DNA from: Nostoc favosum CHAB5714
GTDB lineage: Bacteria; Cyanobacteriota; Cyanobacteriia; Cyanobacteriales; Nostocaceae
Length of the DNA: 64,000 nucleotides
Direction of reading: 5' to 3'
NCBI RefSeq assembly: GCF_020829495.1
Contig: NZ_JAIVFQ010000004.1
Location: 87,725 to 151,724, forward strand
How positions within the stretch are numbered: position 1 is the first letter of the stretch; each line of letters starts with the position of its first letter. This document shows, in pieces, positions 48,930 to 57,996 of the stretch. Below the pieces are notes generated by a model, which did not search any database, had not been told where the DNA came from, and saw only the letters and a list, made by a program, of their open reading frames with translations. A program made the position numbers and the translations under genes.

Positions 48930-49745
48930 ATGACTCAACAAACTTCTAGAAAAGCGATCGTTGTTTTCGATATTGATGGCGTTGTGCGCGATGTTAGCGG
49001 TTCCTATCGCCGTGCGATCGCAGATACCGTAGAACATTTTACCACCCAAGCATATCGTCCAACCCCACTGGATATTGACCAACTCAAGTCTGAAGGCGTG
49101 TGGAATAACGATTGGGAAGCATCACAGGAATTGATTTACCGCTACTTTGAAACCCAAGGACAGAGCCGCAAGCAATTGCAACTAGATTACAATGCGATCG
49201 TTGCTTTTTTTCAATCGCGTTACCGCGGCCCAGACCCAAATAATTTTACTGGGTATATCTGTAATGAACCTTTATTATTACAACCTAGCTATTTAGAACA
49301 ACTTACCCAAGCTGGGATTGCTTGGGGTTTTTTTAGCGGTGCAACTCGTGCTTCCGCTAACTATGTATTAGAAAAACGCCTGGGCTTGGAATCTCCAGTG
49401 TTGATTGCGATGGAAGATGCACCAGGGAAACCTGACCCCACTGGACTTTTCGCCACAGTTCGTGAGTTAGAGAATGGAATTGAGCAAAAATTAGCGATCG
49501 TGTATGTGGGAGATACGGTAGCAGATATGTATACCGTCGAGAAAGCACAGGCTTTGGATTCTTCTCGCACTTGGATTGGTGTAGGGGTTTTACCGCCCCA
49601 TGTCCAGGAAACAGCAGCGCGTAGTGATGCATACAGTGAGACACTAATAGCAGCAGGAGCAGCAGTAGTTTTACGTAATGTGCAGGAATTGACCCCAAGG
49701 CAGATTCAAGAATTGGTGAGTTCATCTACCCAATCTCTGGTCTAA
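48930..49745 (+). CDS. HAD-superfamily phosphatase, TIGR01548-like
   Basis: 271 aa. Motif I is VVFDIDGVVRDVSGSYRRAI (nucleophile aspartate), motif II FFSGATRAS, motif III KPDP in APGKPDPTGLF, and motif IV VYVGDTVADMYTVEKA. The VVRDVSGSYRRAI cap entrance is typical of this HAD IA subgroup, sometimes linked to histidinol-phosphate-like chemistry, but the substrate is unknown. Confidence 0.85.
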   Translation: MTQQTSRKAIVVFDIDGVVRDVSGSYRRAIADTVEHFTTQAYRPTPLDIDQLKSEGVWNNDWEASQELIYRYFETQGQSRKQLQLDYNAIVAFFQSRYRGPDPNNFTGYICNEPLLLQPSYLEQLTQAGIAWGFFSGATRASANYVLEKRLGLESPVLIAMEDAPGKPDPTGLFATVRELENGIEQKLAIVYVGDTVADMYTVEKAQALDSSRTWIGVGVLPPHVQETAARSDAYSETLIAAGAAVVLRNVQELTPRQIQELVSSSTQSLV

Positions 49746-49812
49746 GATTAATCAAGCTAGTACAGCACGGCATAAATAAACCACCCATTCCAAATCAAAG
49801 AAAGTTTATCGT

Positions 49813-50076
49813 ATGAGAGAACATTTTATCTCTCTGCCAGAAGATGTTTACTGTCACCTGCTGGCTGTTGCAGAAACCGAAGGGGTAACGCCTGCTGACT
49901 GGATTGCCGCACACTTGTCGTCAGATGTTGACCAGCAAAGACCACTTGCCGTTTTGCTATCAGATTTGATTGGGTCTATTAACAGTCAGACTGAAACTCC
50001 TTCTTCTTATGAGAAAACGGTTTTCGGTGAGGCGATCGCCAGTAAACTCGCCAAGCAAGGTATTCGCAGACCGTGA
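49813..50076 (+). CDS. Antitoxin-like protein upstream of a PIN toxin
   Basis: 87 aa. MREHFISLPEDVYCHLLAVA, then ETEGVTPADWIAAHL, resembles a ribbon-helix-helix N-terminus, and the C-terminus YEKTVFGEAIASKLAKQGIR could wrap a toxin. The stop overlaps the GTG start of the PIN gene by four bases, the usual vapBC coupling. Family assignment rests on context. Confidence 0.6.
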   Translation: MREHFISLPEDVYCHLLAVAETEGVTPADWIAAHLSSDVDQQRPLAVLLSDLIGSINSQTETPSSYEKTVFGEAIASKLAKQGIRRP

Positions 50077-50484
50077 TTTTGGTTGATACTGCGCCGTTGA
50101 TTGCGTTGATTGATGCAGGACAAGGGGAAGCCCATCATCGTTGCGTCGAAGCCTATCAAAAGATAACCACTCCCTTGATCACAACATGGTGCTGTTTTAC
50201 AGAAGCCAATGTATTTCCTGCATCAGTTAAGGGGTTGGTTTGCCCAGGATATTCTATGGCAGTTTATTGAACGGAAAGCCCTCTACTTGCATCTATCAGA
50301 CATTGATGAGCAACAAAGAATACGGGAACTGATGAGACAGTATCAGGACGTGCCGATGGATTTGGCAGATGCGTCCCTTGTCTCTGCTGCCGAGACGTTA
50401 AATATCAGTCGAATTTTCTCGCTGGACAGGGATTTTTATATTTATCGTTTCCAGGGAACAAAGGCATTTGAGGTTATTCCCTAA
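50073..50484 (+). pseudogene. PIN-domain (VapC-like) toxin, frameshifted
   Basis: The 5' frame gives MILVDTAPLIALIDAGQGEA then HHRCVEAYQKITTPLITTW, with the first PIN aspartate. At about 50208 one extra A in GAAGCCAATGTA moves the reading to another frame, where TEAMYFLHQLRGWFAQDILW, DVPMDLADASLVSAAETLNI and FSLDRDFYIYRF complete the domain with the remaining acids. Removing one A restores a single frame of about 137 codons. It could be a sequencing error or true inactivation. Confidence 0.75.
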
Positions 50485-50493
50485 ATTACCAAC

Positions 50494-50712
50494 TTATGAC
50501 CCTAAGTTGGGAAAATATGCAAGGTTGGTGACGCCGCTGACAACTACCAGGAATTCTATTCCTGCTGCTAGTGCTTTCGGTTGAGTATCGAGTGTTCCGA
50601 AGAGGGTGACGCGATGCCCACGCCGTTGAAGTTCCTGCCCCAAGGGAAGCATAGTGTTAAGGGGGCCGGTTGCTGCACCAGGACAAATGATACCAAAATG
50701 AGTCATGATCAA
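50494..50712 (-). pseudogene. N-terminal stub of a UDP-glycosyltransferase
   Basis: 72 aa. MTHFGIICPGAATGPLNTML, then PLGQELQRRGHRVTLFGTLD, is the start of an MGT-type (GT1) glycosyltransferase, but these enzymes are about 400 aa and the sugar-nucleotide domain is absent. The truncation lies close to the end of the PIN gene, suggesting a deletion. Confidence 0.7.
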
Positions 50713-50717
50713 TACCT

Positions 50718-51521
50718 CTATTTGATTTTCAAGAACTTATCTAAAGCTGATACCATACTGGGCGGCCAACGGCGGATATTTTTTACCCAGTCGATATCCT
50801 TATAGCGGCTATCTAGCCCATAAGCTGCTACCCAGTTGCTTTCGGCTTCACCTTGTTCTCCATTTACCCAATATGCAGCTGTGAGGGCGGCACGCACATC
50901 AGCAAATCTGGAGTATTTACGGGCAATATTTCGCATTTCACGGATTGCTTGCTCTTTTTGACCTGTTTCATACAGAGCGAGGGCGTAGTTAGCACGGGCG
51001 AAGGCAAAATTTGGGGCTATCTCATTAGATTTTTTGTAGTCTGCGATCGCCGAATCCCATTTTCCTAAACCTGTTTTGGCATTTCCCCGATTGTTATACG
51101 CCATCGCATCATTAGGATCGAGTTCTAAGACATGATTATAATCTGCGATCGCCGAATCCCATTTTCCCAACCCTTCCAACGCCGCGCCCCGATTCAAATA
51201 TGGATCGGTGACATTCGGCGCTAGTTCTATGGCTTTGTTATAATCTGCCAACGCCTCTTGTAACTTATTCTGACTCACCCGTGAATTTCCCCGGTTACTC
51301 CACGCCCCTGCATTAGTGGGAAATTGCTCAATAATTTTTGTCCAGTAAGTTTCAGCCGTCGCAAAATCACCTTGATTCGTCGCTGCAAAGGCTTGATTTG
51401 CCCACTCATCACCTTGTTTTAACTGTTCCTGAGTAATGGGCGGTTGAGATTGTGCCATGACTGGAGTACCCCAGCCAAACACAAGTAACAGACTGAGAAA
51501 AATACCAATCAACTTAATCAT
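50718..51521 (-). CDS. Exported TPR-repeat protein
   Basis: 267 aa. Signal peptide (IGIFLSLLLVFGWGTPVMAQ, cleavage after AQ likely). At least four TPRs follow, including NAGAWSNRGNSRVSQNKLQE, DPYLNRGAALEGLGKWDSAI and DAMAYNNRGNAKTGLGKWDS. Probably a periplasmic or lumenal scaffold for protein-protein contacts. It may once have been co-transcribed with the glycosyltransferase stub 5 bp downstream. Confidence 0.85.
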   Translation of the reverse strand: MIKLIGIFLSLLLVFGWGTPVMAQSQPPITQEQLKQGDEWANQAFAATNQGDFATAETYWTKIIEQFPTNAGAWSNRGNSRVSQNKLQEALADYNKAIELAPNVTDPYLNRGAALEGLGKWDSAIADYNHVLELDPNDAMAYNNRGNAKTGLGKWDSAIADYKKSNEIAPNFAFARANYALALYETGQKEQAIREMRNIARKYSRFADVRAALTAAYWVNGEQGEAESNWVAAYGLDSRYKDIDWVKNIRRWPPSMVSALDKFLKIK

Positions 51522-51583
51522 CTAGGTTTACCTGTTTATCTTGAAGATGGGGAGTGGGGAGTGGGGAATGGGGAATGGGGAAT

Positions 51584-51835
51584 GGAGTTCAAAGACTCAT
51601 TAACGGAGTTCAAAGACTCATTCACGAGTATTAAAGACTCGTTGGCGAGTATTAAAGACTCATTCACGAGTATCAAAGACTCGTTGGCGAGTATCAAAGA
51701 CTCGTTGGCGAGTATCAAAGACTCATTCACGAGTATCAAAGACTCATTCACGAGTATCAAAGACTCGTTGGCGAGTATTAAAGACTCATTCACGAGTATC
51801 AAAGACTCGTTGGCGAGTATTAAAGACTCATCCCC
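51584..51835. repeat. 21-bp minisatellite, 12 units
   Basis: Twelve 21-bp units share AAAGACTC with two main variants (ATTCAC and GTTGGC ends). The array is open on both strands (SIKDSFT on plus, NESLILA on minus). It is flanked on both sides by GGGGAATGGGGAATGGGG and its inverse CCCATTCCCCATTCCC, so it is capped by inverted sequence. I treat it as non-coding. Confidence 0.9.
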
Positions 51836-51868
51836 TATTCCCCATTCCCCATTCCCTATTCCCCATAA

Positions 51869-52969
51869 TTACAATAATGACAATTGTTCATTAGGCGGCG
51901 TGAATCCCAAATGCTTGTATGCTGCTTTAGTCGCCATCCTGCCGCGATGAGTCCGAGTTAAATACCCAATCTGCATGAGGTAAGGTTCGTACACCTCTTC
52001 AATTGTTTGAGTATCTTCACCTGTTGCTGCTGCCATTGTTTCTAACCCCACTGGGCCGCCGTTAAATTGTTCAATTATCACACTCAGCATCTGGCGGTCT
52101 GTCCAATCTAAACCGCAGGGATCTACTTGGAATAGTTGCAATGCTTCAGATGCAATGCTTTCATTAATCTCACCAGATATTTTTACCTCCGCATAATCAC
52201 GCACTCGCTTAAGTAATCTATTAGCAATCCGTGGCGTTCCGCGTGAACGACGGGCAATTTCTGTGGCACCATCTTCTGTGACGGGGGTTTTGAGTAATTG
52301 AGCGGTTCGCAGTACAATTTTAGTCAGTTCGTCAACTTCGTAAAATCGCAGTTTTTGAATCAAACCGAAGCGATCGCGCAGTGGTGAAGTTAAAGCACCG
52401 ACACGCGTTGTAGCTCCCACAAGAGTAAACTTTGATAGCGGCAAACTTCTGATCCGAGCGCTGGAACCCTTACCAATAGTAATATCTAAGCGATAATCTT
52501 CCATCGCTGGATAGAGAATTTCCTCCGTCATCCGCGACAGGCGATGAATTTCATCCACAAATAAGATATCCCCTGGTTTCATGTTCACCAGTAGCCCGAC
52601 AATATCCCGTGGACGTTCTAGCGCTGGCGCACTGGTGATTTTGTAATTTACTCCCATTTCCGATGCTAAAATCATTGCCATTGTGGTTTTGCCCAATCCC
52701 GGCGGGCCATACAGCAGCAAGTGATCTAGCACCTCACCACGAGACTTAGCTGCTTTGATGGCAATATCTAGCACATCCTTTAAATCTTTTTGCCCAATGT
52801 AATCAGCAAATCGGTGCGGTCGAATACCCTCTTCCTGCTGTTCTTGTTCATCAATAGCAGCTTCAGGCTTCAAAATATTTTCTGTGGATGGTGCTTTCGC
52901 CGACTCTCGACGCTGCTTTGGTTCTCCGTTGGGTTCTGGAGGCTGTTTTTTCGAGGAGATTATCGCCAT
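51869..52969 (-). CDS. ruvB: Holliday junction branch migration helicase RuvB
   Basis: 366 aa, AAA+ motor that drives branch migration with RuvA. Walker [21 protein letters not shown], Walker [16 protein letters not shown], sensor [20 protein letters not shown], and a C-terminal winged helix ([20 protein letters not shown]). A 45-residue N-terminal extension precedes [11 protein letters not shown]. Stands alone. Confidence 0.97.
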   Translation of the reverse strand: MAIISSKKQPPEPNGEPKQRRESAKAPSTENILKPEAAIDEQEQQEEGIRPHRFADYIGQKDLKDVLDIAIKAAKSRGEVLDHLLLYGPPGLGKTTMAMILASEMGVNYKITSAPALERPRDIVGLLVNMKPGDILFVDEIHRLSRMTEEILYPAMEDYRLDITIGKGSSARIRSLPLSKFTLVGATTRVGALTSPLRDRFGLIQKLRFYEVDELTKIVLRTAQLLKTPVTEDGATEIARRSRGTPRIANRLLKRVRDYAEVKISGEINESIASEALQLFQVDPCGLDWTDRQMLSVIIEQFNGGPVGLETMAAATGEDTQTIEEVYEPYLMQIGYLTRTHRGRMATKAAYKHLGFTPPNEQLSLL

Positions 52970-53056
52970 AATTCAGCTATCTACTTTTAAGGGAACAGAA
53001 TAATTCGTAATTCGTAATTCGTAATTCGGAGTGGGGGGAGGCAGGAGGAGAAAGAA

Positions 53057-53147
53057 TAACCAATGCCCAATGCCCAATGCCCAATGCCCAATGCCCAATG
53101 CCCAATGCCCAATGCCCCATGCCCCATTCCCCATGCCCGTAAAAATT
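53057..53147. repeat. GCCCAAT tandem heptamers
   Basis: About nine perfect GCCCAAT units (53064-53130 or so) followed by GCCCCAT variants, between the divergent ruvB and hisF. It is the best-preserved STRR array in the window. Confidence 0.9.
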
Positions 53148-53218
53148 TTCGTTTGAGAATACCCGCGCCAATTTAAAATTTAAATTCCGGTCAATTACCC
53201 AGAAGTACAAAAGTTATT

Positions 53219-53992
53219 ATGTTATCTAAAAGAATCTTACCGTGCTTAGATGTGAAGGCGGGACGGGTTGTAAAAGGAGTTAACTTTGTTAATCTCCAAG
53301 ATGCAGGCGATCCGGTAGAACTGGCCAAGGTTTACAATGAAGCCGGTGCTGATGAGTTAGTATTTCTGGATATTACAGCTACTCATGAAGACCGAGCTAC
53401 TATTTTAGATGTGGTCTACCGGACTGCTGAACAGGTCTTTATTCCATTGACTGTGGGTGGTGGCATTCAATCCTTAGAAAATGTTAAAGCTTTGTTACGA
53501 GCCGGCGCAGATAAGGTTAGTATTAATTCTGCGGCGGTGCGTGATCCAGACTTGATTAATCGGGCAAGCGATCGCTTTGGTAATCAGTGCATAGTTGTTG
53601 CTATTGATGCCAGACGCAGAAATAACCCGGAGAATCCAGGTTGGGATGTGTATGTGCGGGGTGGCAGGGAAAATACAGGCTTAGATGCTCTAATGTGGGC
53701 ACAAGAAGTTGAAAAACGGGGGGCCGGAGAACTGCTAGTAACAAGCATGGATGCTGATGGAACCCAAGCCGGGTATGACATTGAGATCACACGGGCAATT
53801 GCAAATGCTGTAGAAATTCCAGTTATTGCTTCTGGTGGTGCAGGTAATTGTGAACATATCTACACAGCCCTAACCCAAGGTAAAGCTGAAGCAGCATTAC
53901 TTGCATCCCTGTTACATTACGGTCAATTAAGCGTAGCAGAAATCAAAAATTATTTGCGCGATCGCAACGTGCCAGTAAGAACATTCTCTTAA
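53219..53992 (+). CDS. hisF: Imidazole glycerol phosphate synthase subunit HisF
   Basis: 257 aa TIM barrel, the cyclase half of the HisFH complex in histidine biosynthesis. [20 protein letters not shown] carries the catalytic Asp11, the second catalytic Asp is in [16 protein letters not shown] (Asp130 region), and phosphate sites are [11 protein letters not shown] and [12 protein letters not shown]. hisH is not adjacent. Confidence 0.97.
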   Translation: MLSKRILPCLDVKAGRVVKGVNFVNLQDAGDPVELAKVYNEAGADELVFLDITATHEDRATILDVVYRTAEQVFIPLTVGGGIQSLENVKALLRAGADKVSINSAAVRDPDLINRASDRFGNQCIVVAIDARRRNNPENPGWDVYVRGGRENTGLDALMWAQEVEKRGAGELLVTSMDADGTQAGYDIEITRAIANAVEIPVIASGGAGNCEHIYTALTQGKAEAALLASLLHYGQLSVAEIKNYLRDRNVPVRTFS

Positions 53993-54091
53993 CCTACTAT
54001 TTAGCATTTAATGACATCTATCTAAGGTTAGGCACACTTCCTGAAAAGGGTGTTAATATTATTTTACAAGTATTAACAAATATTAAGAAAT

Positions 54092-54286
54092 ATGTTGCTT
54101 CCTATTTTACTTTTTGATGTAGCCTTGGTAGCGTGGTCGCTGCACTTAATGGAAAGAGCCTACGAGAGTAAAGAATTTTCTCTCATGTTGGCTGGTACAT
54201 TAGTTGCTCTGGCTGCTGCTGCCATGTTAGTAGTTTACTTTTTGATGGGGCACTGTATGACCTATTTGTTGCAAGTGTCATTGTGA
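54092..54286 (+). CDS. Small integral membrane protein (64 aa)
   Basis: Two hydrophobic helices (LLPILLFDVALVAWSLHLME and MLAGTLVALAAAAMLVVYFL) separated by a charged turn (RAYESKEFS). Family not recognised. It lies between hisF and tRNA-Ala in the same orientation. Confidence 0.5.
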   Translation: MLLPILLFDVALVAWSLHLMERAYESKEFSLMLAGTLVALAAAAMLVVYFLMGHCMTYLLQVSL

Positions 54287-54380
54287 GTGCCCAGTGGTGG
54301 TGGAGATATTTTAAATTTATTTTCCAAAAAAAGCTTGACAAAATACCAATAATTAAACGAATATGTATAATGGATTTTAA

Positions 54381-54453
54381 GGGGTTATAGCGCAGTTGGT
54401 AGCGCACCTCAATGGCATTGAGGGGGTCAGCGGTTCGAATCCGCTTAGCTCCA
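54381..54453 (+). tRNA. tRNA-Ala (anticodon GGC)
   Basis: 73 nt cloverleaf: acceptor GGGGTTA/TAGCTCC, D stem GCGC/GCGC, anticodon stem CCTCA/TGAGG with loop ATGGCAT, T stem AGCGG/CCGCT with loop TTCGAAT. Note the anticodon loop starts with A at position 32 and T at 38. The 3' CCA is not encoded. It decodes GCC/GCU. Confidence 0.95.
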
Positions 54454-54490
54454 TTCTTCAGTCCCTAAAGTTCTCTGTTAATGTAGAGGT

Positions 54491-54733
54491 TTAGGGAAAT
54501 TTTTTATAGGCTTTTATTTGCTCTCTATCTAGCCAATCTCGAAAGTTGGAATGATACAGACTGTAATGGGTTTCTGAGGCTATTCTTTGTTGGTGTAAGA
54601 ACTCTAGCCAATTTTCTAGCACTTCTTCAACTTCATACTCATCAGTATTAATGATTTGTGCGATCGCTACGGCGGTCTGCGCCAACGCATCTACTGATAT
54701 TACTTTTTGCTGATGTATTAAGCTGTTACGCAT
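54491..54733 (-). CDS. Hypothetical protein (80 aa)
   Basis: Starts at the ATG at 54733 (MRNSLIHQQKVISVDALAQT); a longer frame to 54799 is encoded by STRR (GTCAACGGTCAACAG-like). The acidic middle (INTDEYEVEEVLENWLEFLH) and THYSLYHSNFRDWLDREQI recall the C-terminal winged-helix end of STAND-type NTPases, where a YxxYHxSFxxFL motif is common. It could be a gene remnant or a small protein. Confidence 0.4.
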   Translation of the reverse strand: MRNSLIHQQKVISVDALAQTAVAIAQIINTDEYEVEEVLENWLEFLHQQRIASETHYSLYHSNFRDWLDREQIKAYKKFP

Positions 54734-54848
54734 AAAACTAGTACATTTACCTGATGACTGTTGACCGTTGACTGATGACCGATAACCGTCAACCGTCAAC
54801 CGTCAACGATTATACTGATATTGCTTTTTGCTGATGTATTGAGCTTTA

Positions 54849-55053
54849 AGCTACGGTGTATACACAAGTCCTAACATCCTTGCCTGGTGAGATACAAGGC
54901 TTATTAAGCAAGGTTTTGAGTTAAATCTTGCTGATTATCAATAGTGTCAGATTATTGATAGAGGTATAACGGAAAATCAAGGATTTTAAAAATAATTTTC
55001 CGTTCTTCTCTGTCCATTGGATTCCCAACTCGACTTGTGTATACACGGTAGCT
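54849..55053. mobile_element. MITE-like element with 22-bp terminal inverted repeats
   Basis: 205 bp. The left end AGCTACGGTGTATACACAAG continues TC, and the right end at 55032-55053 is its inverse with one mismatch. An internal stem AACGGAAAAT/ATTTTCCGTT lies near 54967-55005. There is no ORF. The TGTATACAC ends are like those of IS630/Tc1-type elements, but no transposase is nearby. Target-site duplication is not clear. Confidence 0.75.
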
Positions 55054-55103
55054 CCTTTTAAGAGAGAGGTCTAGCTGTACTAGCGCTGACTCCTAACTCC
55101 TGT

Positions 55104-55127
55104 AAAGACGCGATTAATCGCGTCTCT
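55104..55127. repeat. Palindromic repeat before psbN
   Basis: AGACGCGATTAATCGCGTCT, perfect palindrome of the same family as those in the GH38 gene and at the truA end. It is located just after the psbN stop and could end its transcript. Confidence 0.8.
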
Positions 55128-55137
55128 CCTGACTCCT

Positions 55138-55269
55138 TTAATCTTCGTGGTCATCAAACGGATCGTTCAATTGCTTGCTAGGAGGGCCAAAGGAGGTATA
55201 AATCGAAATTCCAGTGATGGCAACCACCACGGCAGCCACAGAAATGCTAAGAACTATTGCGGGTTCCAT
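55138..55269 (-). CDS. psbN: PsbN, photosystem II assembly protein
   Basis: 43 aa read from the minus strand: MEPAIVLSISVAAVVVAITG, then ISIYTSFGPPSKQLNDPFDD and HED. One transmembrane helix and the conserved FGPPS...L.DPF.DHED tail are present. PsbN helps assemble and repair the PSII reaction centre rather than being a subunit. Divergent from psbH, the classical arrangement. Confidence 0.96.
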   Translation of the reverse strand: MEPAIVLSISVAAVVVAITGISIYTSFGPPSKQLNDPFDDHED

Positions 55270-55354
55270 AATTGAGGAATAGATGATGAGTGCTATTCTT
55301 ATAGAATATTACAGAAGATTAAAAAAAGCTTTGGCAACTAATATTAGGTGAACT

Positions 55355-55558
55355 ATGGCACAAAGGACTCGGTTGGGAGATATCCTGAAACCACTGAACT
55401 CTGAGTATGGGAAAGTGGCTCCAGGTTGGGGTACTACCCCTGTGATGGCTGTTTTTATTTTGCTATTTTTCGTGTTTCTGCTGATTATTCTGCAACTTTA
55501 CAATAAAACATTGTTGGTTCAGGATGTAGTAGTCGATTGGCGGAGTTTAGGGCGCTAA
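55355..55558 (+). CDS. psbH: Photosystem II reaction centre protein H
   Basis: 67 aa. [20 protein letters not shown], then [18 protein letters not shown], with one membrane helix and the end [11 protein letters not shown] thylakoid PSII subunit near the QA/QB sites. It lacks the phosphorylated N-terminal extension of plant PsbH, as expected. Confidence 0.97.
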   Translation: MAQRTRLGDILKPLNSEYGKVAPGWGTTPVMAVFILLFFVFLLIILQLYNKTLLVQDVVVDWRSLGR

Positions 55559-55599
55559 AGGATACACAGCTATCAAGTTTGGATAACAAGTTATGTTAC

Positions 55600-55622
55600 A
55601 CCCGGTTCTTCCGGGTTTTTTT
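55600..55622 (+). terminator. Intrinsic terminator after psbH
   Basis: ACCCGG (55600-55605), loop TTCTT, CCGGGT (55611-55616), then a run of T. Compact and convincing. Confidence 0.88.
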
Positions 55623-55880
55623 GTGAGTTATGATTTGCTACTGGACAAAAGTTCAGCACTCAGAGTTCCGAGTTAGTAAGTGCAAACTGAAAAGTTCCTC
55701 AACTCTACACAAAAAATTGTATACTTAAGTACTTAATTGACTCAAACTTCAGTGCAAACTCACTGAAGGCAGATCGTGACAACCTTTTGCCCTCTCAACC
55801 GCCATCCACGAAATAATCACAATACCATGTGAGATTTTTGGCGTTGCATAAATGCGGGATGAATTGACGCAACAGTTAAA

Positions 55881-56109
55881 AGTTTTATCACTTTCAATGC
55901 TGGGCAAGATAAAGCCAGCACTAGAACTATTAACACGCCCTAGTTTGCGAGGCATGACCAATATATTCAAAAAGGTTAAGACGAGAAACAATTTCGTCTG
56001 ACTCATAATCGGATGGCCCCATAATAATGATGTTTCCCTTTACTAGCTGCATCCGCCAATCAGGATTATGTGACTGTAATTGTTCTAAGTCTTTGATTGT
56101 CAGAGACAT
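55881..56109 (-). pseudogene. Uma2-family gene remnant
   Basis: From the ATG at 56109: MSLTIKDLEQLQSHNPDWRM then QLVKGNIIIMGPSDYESDEI, a Uma2 N-terminus. The frame then shifts, and ILVMPRKLGRVNSSSAGFIL continues in another frame before homology is lost near 55881. The nuclease core is missing. No gene is supported in the rest of 55623-55880. Confidence 0.7.
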
Positions 56110-56219
56110 AAGGCATCACTCGCTCATGGGGCGATCGCTTTCTATGATAGGCGATTATTGAGTAGACTACATAAATATGTGAGTCTATGTAGTGGTTTTA
56201 GAGTTTATAGGAGACAAAA

Positions 56220-56492
56220 ATGAATATATTTGGTATCGGTCTGCCGGAAATGGCTGTAATTATGGTAGTGGCACTGTTAATCTTTGGCCCCAAGAAGCTA
56301 CCAGAGATTGGTCGGAGTGTAGGCAAAACAATTCGTAGTTTCCAAGAAGCTTCCAAAGATTTTCAAAACGAGTTTCAAAAAGAAGCAGAACAGTTAGAAG
56401 AAGTTGTCAAAACTACTGCTGAATTGGAACCTAAGCAAATCTACCCTGCTAAATCTGAGCAGGATACCACTAGTTCTTCTCAACCTAGCTAG
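56220..56492 (+). CDS. tatA: Sec-independent translocase TatA/E-type protein
   Basis: 90 aa. A short N-terminal membrane helix (LPEMAVIMVVALLIFGPKKL) with the FGP hinge is followed by an amphipathic helix (PEIGRSVGKTIRSFQEASKD) and a charged tail. TatA-type subunits form the pore for folded proteins. tatC is not adjacent. RBS AGGAGA lies 6 bp before the ATG. Confidence 0.93.
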   Translation: MNIFGIGLPEMAVIMVVALLIFGPKKLPEIGRSVGKTIRSFQEASKDFQNEFQKEAEQLEEVVKTTAELEPKQIYPAKSEQDTTSSSQPS

Positions 56493-56557
56493 TAGTCTGT
56501 CAAGTTCGTAGTAAGGACTTTAGTTCTTATTTTCTGAAGCACTAAAGTGCTTACCCT

Positions 56558-56777
56558 TCTCCTAACGGAGACGCTTTGCGAACGCAAAGCGTTCCGAAGG
56601 AAAGGTGCTAGCCTCTCCCAAAGGGAGAAGACCCAATACAGTTGAGTTAAACATTTCTTTCTTCTCTCGGTGTTCTCTGCGCCTCTGTGGTAGCCTGCGG
56701 CAAGCCGGAGGGCTTGGTGCAGTCGCTCATGGGGGAAACCCCCAAGACCGCGCTGCTTCACCGCTTTGCGTCTACGT
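56558..56777. repeat. Composite dispersed repeats upstream of pth
   Basis: Includes the hairpin ACGCTTTGCG/CGCAAAGCGT (56571-56592), a CTCTGCGCCTCTGTGGTAGC block, CCTGCGGCAAGCCGGAGGGC, a GGGGGAAACCCCC hairpin and the end CGCTTTGCGTCTACGTT. The last part is the inverse of 46461-46580. It leaves a long open frame ahead of pth that is not coding. Confidence 0.8.
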
Positions 56778-56916
56778 TAAAAAAATTGACTTTGACAAAA
56801 GCTTTAGCCTTAACTCAACCGTATTGGGAGAAGACCGCGCTAACTCACTACAAAACCTCAAAAATTGCTTGACAAACTACCAGAAGAGTGATACATATCA
56901 ATTGGCTATAGGCAAA

Positions 56917-57558
56917 ATGACAGAAGCTGTTACGCAACCAGCTTTAGTGATTCCCCAGCTAATTGTCGGGTTGGGGAATCCAGAAAGCAAGTACGACCAA
57001 ACACGCCATAATATCGGCTTTGCTGCTGTAGAAACTCTCTCTCGTTCTTGGCGCGTTCCCTTAGCAGAAAACCGCAAGTTTCAGGGTGAGTATGGCGAAG
57101 GAATGGCCCGAGGTGGAGGTAAGATTCGCTTGCTAAAGCCATTAACTTATATGAATCGCTCAGGACAAGCAATACAAGCGGTAACTAGTTGGTATAAATT
57201 GCCGCCTGAGTCAGTGCTGGTGATTTATGACGATATGGATTTGCCCTTGGGAAAAACTCGTCTGCGCTTATCTGGTTCGGCTGGGGGACATAACGGCATG
57301 AAAAGTGCGATCGCACATCTTAGTACCCAAAACTTTCCCCGTTTGCGAATCGGTATTGGTAAACCCAAAGGTGCAGCTAACAACGACGATTCTGATGCTG
57401 TTTCTCATGTGCTGGGGCGATTTTCGGCAGCAGAAAATCAGCAGATGTCTCTTGTACTTCAGTTCGTGGTTGAGTGTATTGAACTAAGCCTCAAGCAGGG
57501 AGTAGAAAAGGCGATGAATGTTTGTAATAGCCGCACCATTAATAATTCTGAATCTTAG
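56917..57558 (+). CDS. pth: Peptidyl-tRNA hydrolase
   Basis: 213 aa from the ATG at 56917. LIVGLGNPESKYDQTRHNIG carries the catalytic histidine and asparagine, KPLTYMNRSGQAIQAVTSWY and VIYDDMDLPLGKTRLRLSGS, then AGGHNGMKSA, complete the site. It recycles peptidyl-tRNA released from stalled ribosomes. The open frame upstream is repeat sequence. Confidence 0.95.
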   Translation: MTEAVTQPALVIPQLIVGLGNPESKYDQTRHNIGFAAVETLSRSWRVPLAENRKFQGEYGEGMARGGGKIRLLKPLTYMNRSGQAIQAVTSWYKLPPESVLVIYDDMDLPLGKTRLRLSGSAGGHNGMKSAIAHLSTQNFPRLRIGIGKPKGAANNDDSDAVSHVLGRFSAAENQQMSLVLQFVVECIELSLKQGVEKAMNVCNSRTINNSES

Positions 57559-57816
57559 GGTTGGATGAATACCGCCTTGTAAGTTTGGCAAAGGCGCTTA
57601 TTTTGGTTGATGGGCAGCGATTTTAGCTTGCTCCATCCAACTGAGATAAAGCCCTTAACGCCTTCTGTACATAGCAAAAGTGACTCATCACCCTAATTTG
57701 GGGTGCGGACTACTTTGCTTAATTTTTGTCAGAATAATGGCGATGTCTACGCCTACGCACTGTTACCTGTTTTAGGTCATAACCTTAAGCAACGCCAGTA
57801 TCAACACCAAAGAGGT
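57559..57816. other. Intergenic region with a shortened dispersed repeat
   Basis: 258 bp between convergent pth and rpsU. 57740-57759 (GCGATGTCTACGCCTACGCA) is an internally deleted form of the 30-bp repeat at 26437 and 27137. Nothing else was recognised. Confidence 0.5.
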
Positions 57817-57996
57817 TTATTTAAAACGTCTTGTGCGTCTAGCTGCCACTGCCTTACGTTTGCGTTTTTCAATCGGTGTTTCAAAGTGCCGATGATATTT
57901 CACATCAGCTAATATCCCAGCTTTGGAAACCTGACGTTTAAATCGACGCAAAGCTGAGTCTATTCCTTCGTTCTCTCCTAGAACCACCTGGGTCAT
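57817..57996 (-). CDS. rpsU: 30S ribosomal protein S21
   Basis: 59 aa from the ATG at 57996 ([20 protein letters not shown]), the usual size. [20 protein letters not shown] and the very basic end [16 protein letters not shown] are diagnostic. A frame to 58077 would add 27 atypical residues; I prefer the shorter start. Confidence 0.93.
   Translation of the reverse strand: MTQVVLGENEGIDSALRRFKRQVSKAGILADVKYHRHFETPIEKRKRKAVAARRTRRFK

Noticed and set aside
51536..51950. Proteins of SIKDSFT or NESLILA repeats on either strand
   Set aside because: Both are by-products of a 21-bp minisatellite that is open in several frames, with no other coding signal.
55749..56006. Single 85-residue gene on the minus strand
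   Set aside because: Its middle matches a Uma2 protein whose start is in another frame, so it is part of a frameshifted remnant rather than a gene.
56605..56916. Long N-terminal extension of peptidyl-tRNA hydrolase
   Set aside because: The extra 104 codons are dispersed repeat sequence, and the enzyme family starts near LIVGLGNP.
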